From Erwinia sp050410775 (lineage in GTDB: Bacteria > Pseudomonadota > Gammaproteobacteria > Enterobacterales > Enterobacteriaceae), in assembly GCF_050410775.1 (NCBI RefSeq), contig NZ_CP191229.1: 64,000 nt of DNA; one strand, written 5' to 3'. Below the pieces are notes generated by a model, which saw only the letters and a list, made by a program, of their open reading frames with translations, was not told where the DNA came from and ran no database searches. Position 1 is the stretch's first letter. Each line of letters begins with the position of its first letter. The position numbers and the translations under genes were made by a program. Shown piece after piece: positions 61,036-64,000 of the stretch.

Positions 61036-62238
61036 ATGGAATCCTGGAAGGTTAACCTCATTTCAGTCTGGTTTGGCTGTCTGTTTACCGGACTGGCAAT
61101 CAGTCAGATTATCCCTTTTCTTCCTCTCTACGTGGAACAGCTGGGCGTTACGGATCATGACTCGCTGACGCTCTGGTCAGGGCTGATTTTCAGCGTCACC
61201 TTTATGATTTCTGCCATTGTATCGCCCATGTGGGGCAGCCTGGCGGACAGAAAAGGGCGCAAGCTGATGCTGCTGCGCGCCTCGCTGGGCATGGGGTTGG
61301 TGATTTTTCTGCAGGCGTTTGTCACCAATGTCTGGCAGCTGTTCCTGCTGCGGGCGCTGATGGGGTTGACCTCAGGCTATATTCCAAATGCGATGGCGCT
61401 GGTGGCGGCGCAGGTGCCGCGCGATCGCAGCGGCTGGGCCCTGAGCATGGTGTCGACCGCCCAGATTTGTGGGGTGATTATGGGGCCGCTGATGGGCGGT
61501 TTTCTCGCGGACTGGGTCGGCCTGCGGGCGGTATTTCTCATCACTTCGGCGCTGCTGTTGACCAGCTTTCTTATCACGCTTTTTCTGATTAAAGAGGGCG
61601 GGCAGGCCCGGATCAAAAAAGAGGATAATCTCAGCGGCCAGATGGTGTTCCGTTCGCTTGCGCATCCCGGGCTCATTATCAGCCTGTTTATGACCACGCT
61701 GGTGATCCAGTTGTGCAATGGCTCGATCAGTCCCATTCTCACGCTGTTTGTGCGGGAGCTTGAGCCGCAAGTGCAGAACATTGCCTTTATCAGCGGCGTG
61801 GTGGCGGCAATTCCGGGCGTTTCGGCACTGCTTTCCGCTCCCCGTCTGGGTAAGCTGGGCGACCGGATAGGGGCTCAGCGCATTCTTTTTGCTGCGCTCA
61901 TCCTGACCTTTATTCTGTTTATGGCGATGTCATGGGCAGACAGCGCCATCCAGCTGGGCGCGCTTCGCTTTTTGCTGGGCTTTGCGGAAGGGGCGATGAT
62001 GCCTGCCGTGCAAACGCTGCTGCTGCGTCATTCCAGCGATCGTGTTACTGGCCGTATATTCGGCTATAACCAGTCCTTTATGTATCTTGGCAATGTTGTC
62101 GGCCCGCTGATGGGGTCGGGGATTTCGGCCATTGGCGGATTTCGCTGGGTATTTGCGGCCACGGCGGTGGTGGTGCTGGCAAATACCGTGCAGCTGATGA
62201 TGGTATGGCGGCGTAAAGCGGCAGATATCAGGGAATAG
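61036..62238 (+). CDS. mdtG: MdtG-like MFS drug efflux protein
   Basis: A 400-residue transporter with 12 helices, similar to E. coli MdtG (408 residues). FLPLYVEQLGVT (about residues 28-39), GSLADRKGRKLMLLRASLGMG (loop 2-3 signature), LRALMGLTSGYIPNAMALVAAQVPR (helix 4) and a second-half GKLGDRIGAQR are present. MdtG exports fosfomycin and deoxycholate in E. coli and is in the SoxS/MarA regulon. The ATG at 61036 lies after a GC-rich leader without a strong ribosome site. It has its own promoter in 60829-61035. Confidence 0.9.
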   Translation: MESWKVNLISVWFGCLFTGLAISQIIPFLPLYVEQLGVTDHDSLTLWSGLIFSVTFMISAIVSPMWGSLADRKGRKLMLLRASLGMGLVIFLQAFVTNVWQLFLLRALMGLTSGYIPNAMALVAAQVPRDRSGWALSMVSTAQICGVIMGPLMGGFLADWVGLRAVFLITSALLLTSFLITLFLIKEGGQARIKKEDNLSGQMVFRSLAHPGLIISLFMTTLVIQLCNGSISPILTLFVRELEPQVQNIAFISGVVAAIPGVSALLSAPRLGKLGDRIGAQRILFAALILTFILFMAMSWADSAIQLGALRFLLGFAEGAMMPAVQTLLLRHSSDRVTGRIFGYNQSFMYLGNVVGPLMGSGISAIGGFRWVFAATAVVVLANTVQLMMVWRRKAADIRE

Positions 62239-62431
62239 GCGCCTCTGCCGGGCGTTTTTAACAGAACAGGTCGGGCGCCGGGCAGGAGAATATGCGCCTG
62301 TTAACAGGGTTTCACCAGCGGTGATATTGGCGTCATACTTTCGCTTAGCTGCTGAAATTGCAACGCAATTACCTGTTTCGTTTTTCTCCGGTCAGTGTTA
62401 ACGTCATGCTTTAACTCGCTGAGTCACTTTC

Positions 62432-62692
62432 ATGAAAAACCTCATTGCAGAACTCTTGGTTAAACTGGCGGAAAAAGAAGAAGCGTCAAAGGAGCTGGTA
62501 GCCCAGGTTGAGGCGCTGGAGATTGTGGTGACCGCGCTCCTGCGTAAAATCGATGGCGAACAGTTGCAGCAGATAAATGAAAGCATCAGCTCGGCGTTAA
62601 AAACCGCAAAGGATAATGAGAAGATAGATCCCGACGATACCTCCCTGCTGGAAAACTATATTCAGCGCCTGCTTACGCACCCCCGCCATTAA
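62432..62692 (+). CDS. iraP: IraP, RpoS anti-adaptor
   Basis: An 86-residue protein, the same length as E. coli IraP and very similar at the start (MKNLIAELLVKLAEKEEASKELVAQ) and end (DTSLLENYIQRLLTHPRH). The first half is a predicted coiled coil. IraP binds RssB and so prevents ClpXP from degrading sigma-S, chiefly on phosphate or magnesium starvation. A second IraP-like gene lies at 42236. Confidence 0.92.
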   Translation: MKNLIAELLVKLAEKEEASKELVAQVEALEIVVTALLRKIDGEQLQQINESISSALKTAKDNEKIDPDDTSLLENYIQRLLTHPRH

Positions 62693-63036
62693 TACCTGCT
62701 GCGGCTCTCCCCAATCCGCTTCAGGCTGCCGCGTTAACGGCGCGTTTCCGTTACGCTGACTTGCTTAACGCGGTTCCTGAAACACCCCCTGCTGTTTTTC
62801 TGTCAGCGGTATATCGCCTCTGAGCATTAAAACAGTCATCGTTTCTGGCACACGCATCGACGCGCCGCCTACACGTTAATAATTTCTTAAACATTTAAAT
62901 TACCTCAATAACAGCAGTTTACCTTTTTTACCCTGCCATTTTTCCGTGCCGGATATTTCCCGTTCCCTTAATAATGCCAGGCTTATTACTGATTTTTAAT
63001 CCCTGAGCGGAACGTAAAATAATAAAGGAGCGGTGT
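62693..63036. other. Promoter region before the Rieske-FAD gene
   Basis: A 344-bp gap, A+T-rich in 62870-63000. No gene or operator was recognised. A good ribosome site (AAAGGAG) precedes the next gene. Confidence 0.45.
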
Positions 63037-64000
63037 GTGAGCTATCAAAATGCCCTTGTGTTACAGGATCTCCCCCAGATGAAACCTGTCCGTGTGCCCA
63101 TTGGAGAAACCGATATTCTACTGTTCCGCGACGGAGAGGAGGTTAAAGCCTGGCAGGCAAACTGCCCGCATTCAGGAGGGCCTCTGGAGGAGGGCGCGGT
63201 CCGGGATGGCCGGCTAATCTGCCCGTGGCATAAAGCCAATTTCAGCCTTGAAGACGGCAGCATGTGTGAACCCCTGGCCCTCAGCGATCTGAAACGTTAT
63301 CCCGTGCGGGTACTCAATGGCATGGTCCAGATAGATCCTGAGCCGCTGCCGCCGCTTTATCACTTTTCAGCAGAAAAAGAGACGCCGGTTTTTGTCATTC
63401 TTGGTGCAGGCGCGGCGGGCAGCGCGGCCGCCTGGACGCTCAGGCGGGAAGGATTTAAAGGGCGGCTGGTGCTGGTTGAGCGGGAAGAAGAGGCGCCCTA
63501 TGACCGGACGGTTCTGACAAAATTTGTGCCCGCAGGCAAGATGAAGATTGATGAAGTCCCGGCGCTGCTGGATGAAGATTTCTCGCAGCACGTGGAATGG
63601 ATGCATGGCGAGGTTGAGCAGCTGGACAGCCATCAGAAAAAACTGCGGTTTGCCGACGGCGCTATCCTTAATTACGACAAACTGCTGATCGCGACCGGCG
63701 GCATCCCACAGCGGCCCGGTTTTGAAGGGAAGGCGCTGTTCGGCGTTCACGTCCTGCGCAGCATCGAACAGGCGGAAACCCTGCTTGGTGAGGTGGAGCA
63801 AACCCAGCGGCTGGTTATCGTCGGCAACAGTTTTATTGGTATGGAACTGGCTTCTGCCCTGCGCAGCCGTGAGATCGATGTACAGGTAATCGCCCGCGAC
63901 CCGCTGCCGTTCAGGAAATCGTTTGGTGAGCAGCTGGCCCGCTTTTTCCGCGATCTGCATGAAGAGAACGGCGTGAAATTTATTGAGGGCGAAGTGGCGG
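63037..64000 (+). CDS. Rieske/FAD oxidoreductase, partial (right edge)
   Basis: The N-terminal 321 residues of a longer protein that runs past the window. Rieske [2Fe-2S] motifs are CPHSGGPL (about residues 40-47) and CPWHKANF (about 61-68). A pyridine-nucleotide/FAD domain follows, with VILGAGAAGSAAAW (about 118-131), an ATGG motif (about 224-227) and a second dinucleotide fold VIVGNSFIGMELASAL (about 263-278). This order is typical of AIFM3-like or nitrite-reductase-like flavoproteins. The start is the GTG at 63037 with AAAGGAG upstream. The partner and role are unknown. Confidence 0.88.
   Translation, partial: MSYQNALVLQDLPQMKPVRVPIGETDILLFRDGEEVKAWQANCPHSGGPLEEGAVRDGRLICPWHKANFSLEDGSMCEPLALSDLKRYPVRVLNGMVQIDPEPLPPLYHFSAEKETPVFVILGAGAAGSAAAWTLRREGFKGRLVLVEREEEAPYDRTVLTKFVPAGKMKIDEVPALLDEDFSQHVEWMHGEVEQLDSHQKKLRFADGAILNYDKLLIATGGIPQRPGFEGKALFGVHVLRSIEQAETLLGEVEQTQRLVIVGNSFIGMELASALRSREIDVQVIARDPLPFRKSFGEQLARFFRDLHEENGVKFIEGEVA

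Noticed and set aside
63367..63960. 197-codon minus-strand frame opposite the Rieske-FAD gene
   Set aside because: The plus-strand frame has Rieske and FAD motifs. The reverse frame has none.
1..64000. CRISPR arrays, tRNA or rRNA genes
   Set aside because: No regularly spaced direct repeats, tRNA cloverleaf or rRNA sequence was noticed while reading. A tRNAscan or CRISPR finder run would confirm this.

Overview
The window reads as chromosomal DNA of an enterobacterium, most likely Erwiniaceae (Pantoea, Mixta, Erwinia or a relative). The main reason is a complete crtE-idi-crtX-crtY-crtI-crtB operon with convergent crtZ, the Pantoea/Erwinia-type zeaxanthin-glucoside cluster. Close homologues of E. 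coli YtfJ, YgiW, BluF, YcgZ, IraP, MdtG, CrcB, NanE/K/Q and a CspA-type protein also fit. Genus and species cannot be settled by reading alone.

The left end (1-7606) is accessory and visibly richer in A+T than the rest. It holds the 5' part of a gene that may encode an ApeA-like protein, a Hachiman-type defence pair (hamA, a DUF1837 nuclease-fold protein, and hamB, a large helicase), and a divergent 454-residue protein with a C-terminal nuclease-like domain. An IS3-family element with a nonsense-broken transposase closes the block. No integrase, tRNA or attachment site was seen.

From 7.6 to 12.7 kb come a small unknown protein, a GNAT acetyltransferase, an alpha/beta hydrolase and two type VI secretion-associated genes (tssA-like and VasL-like) without any other T6SS gene. 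From 13.1 to 23.5 kb lies a sialic acid utilisation region. It has a TRAP transporter (P, Q, M), nanA, an RpiR-family regulator and a nanE-nanK-SSS symporter-nanQ operon. Two unrelated small genes sit in its middle. nanA and nanE share a two-part operator-like motif with identical 30-bp spacing.

From 23.6 to 26.5 kb are bluF (BLUF-EAL), ygiW, a small unknown gene and a cupin. The carotenoid cluster fills 26.6-34.0 kb. From 34.2 to 42 kb are ytfJ, an SDR dehydrogenase, a YcaD-like MFS protein with an acidic tail, crcB, an uncharacterised membrane pair and a sugar porter. From 42.2 to 46 kb come an IraP-like protein and dat-ddc (1,3-diaminopropane synthesis). From 46 to 50 kb are small envelope or regulatory proteins, a methyltransferase, a YmgB/AriR-family protein and an acyltransferase-3. 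From 50 to 55 kb is a five-gene peptide-type ABC importer.

The right end (55-64 kb) carries a CPBP protease, a CHASE4-PAS-GGDEF-EAL protein, a 21-residue membrane peptide, an I78 inhibitor lipoprotein, a YcgZ homologue, a cold-shock protein, mdtG, iraP and the start of a Rieske/FAD oxidoreductase. Themes that recur are stress and biofilm signalling (BluF, YcgZ, AriR-like, two IraP-like proteins, two c-di-GMP proteins, YjbE) and host- or plant-associated nutrition (sialic acid, peptides, sugars).
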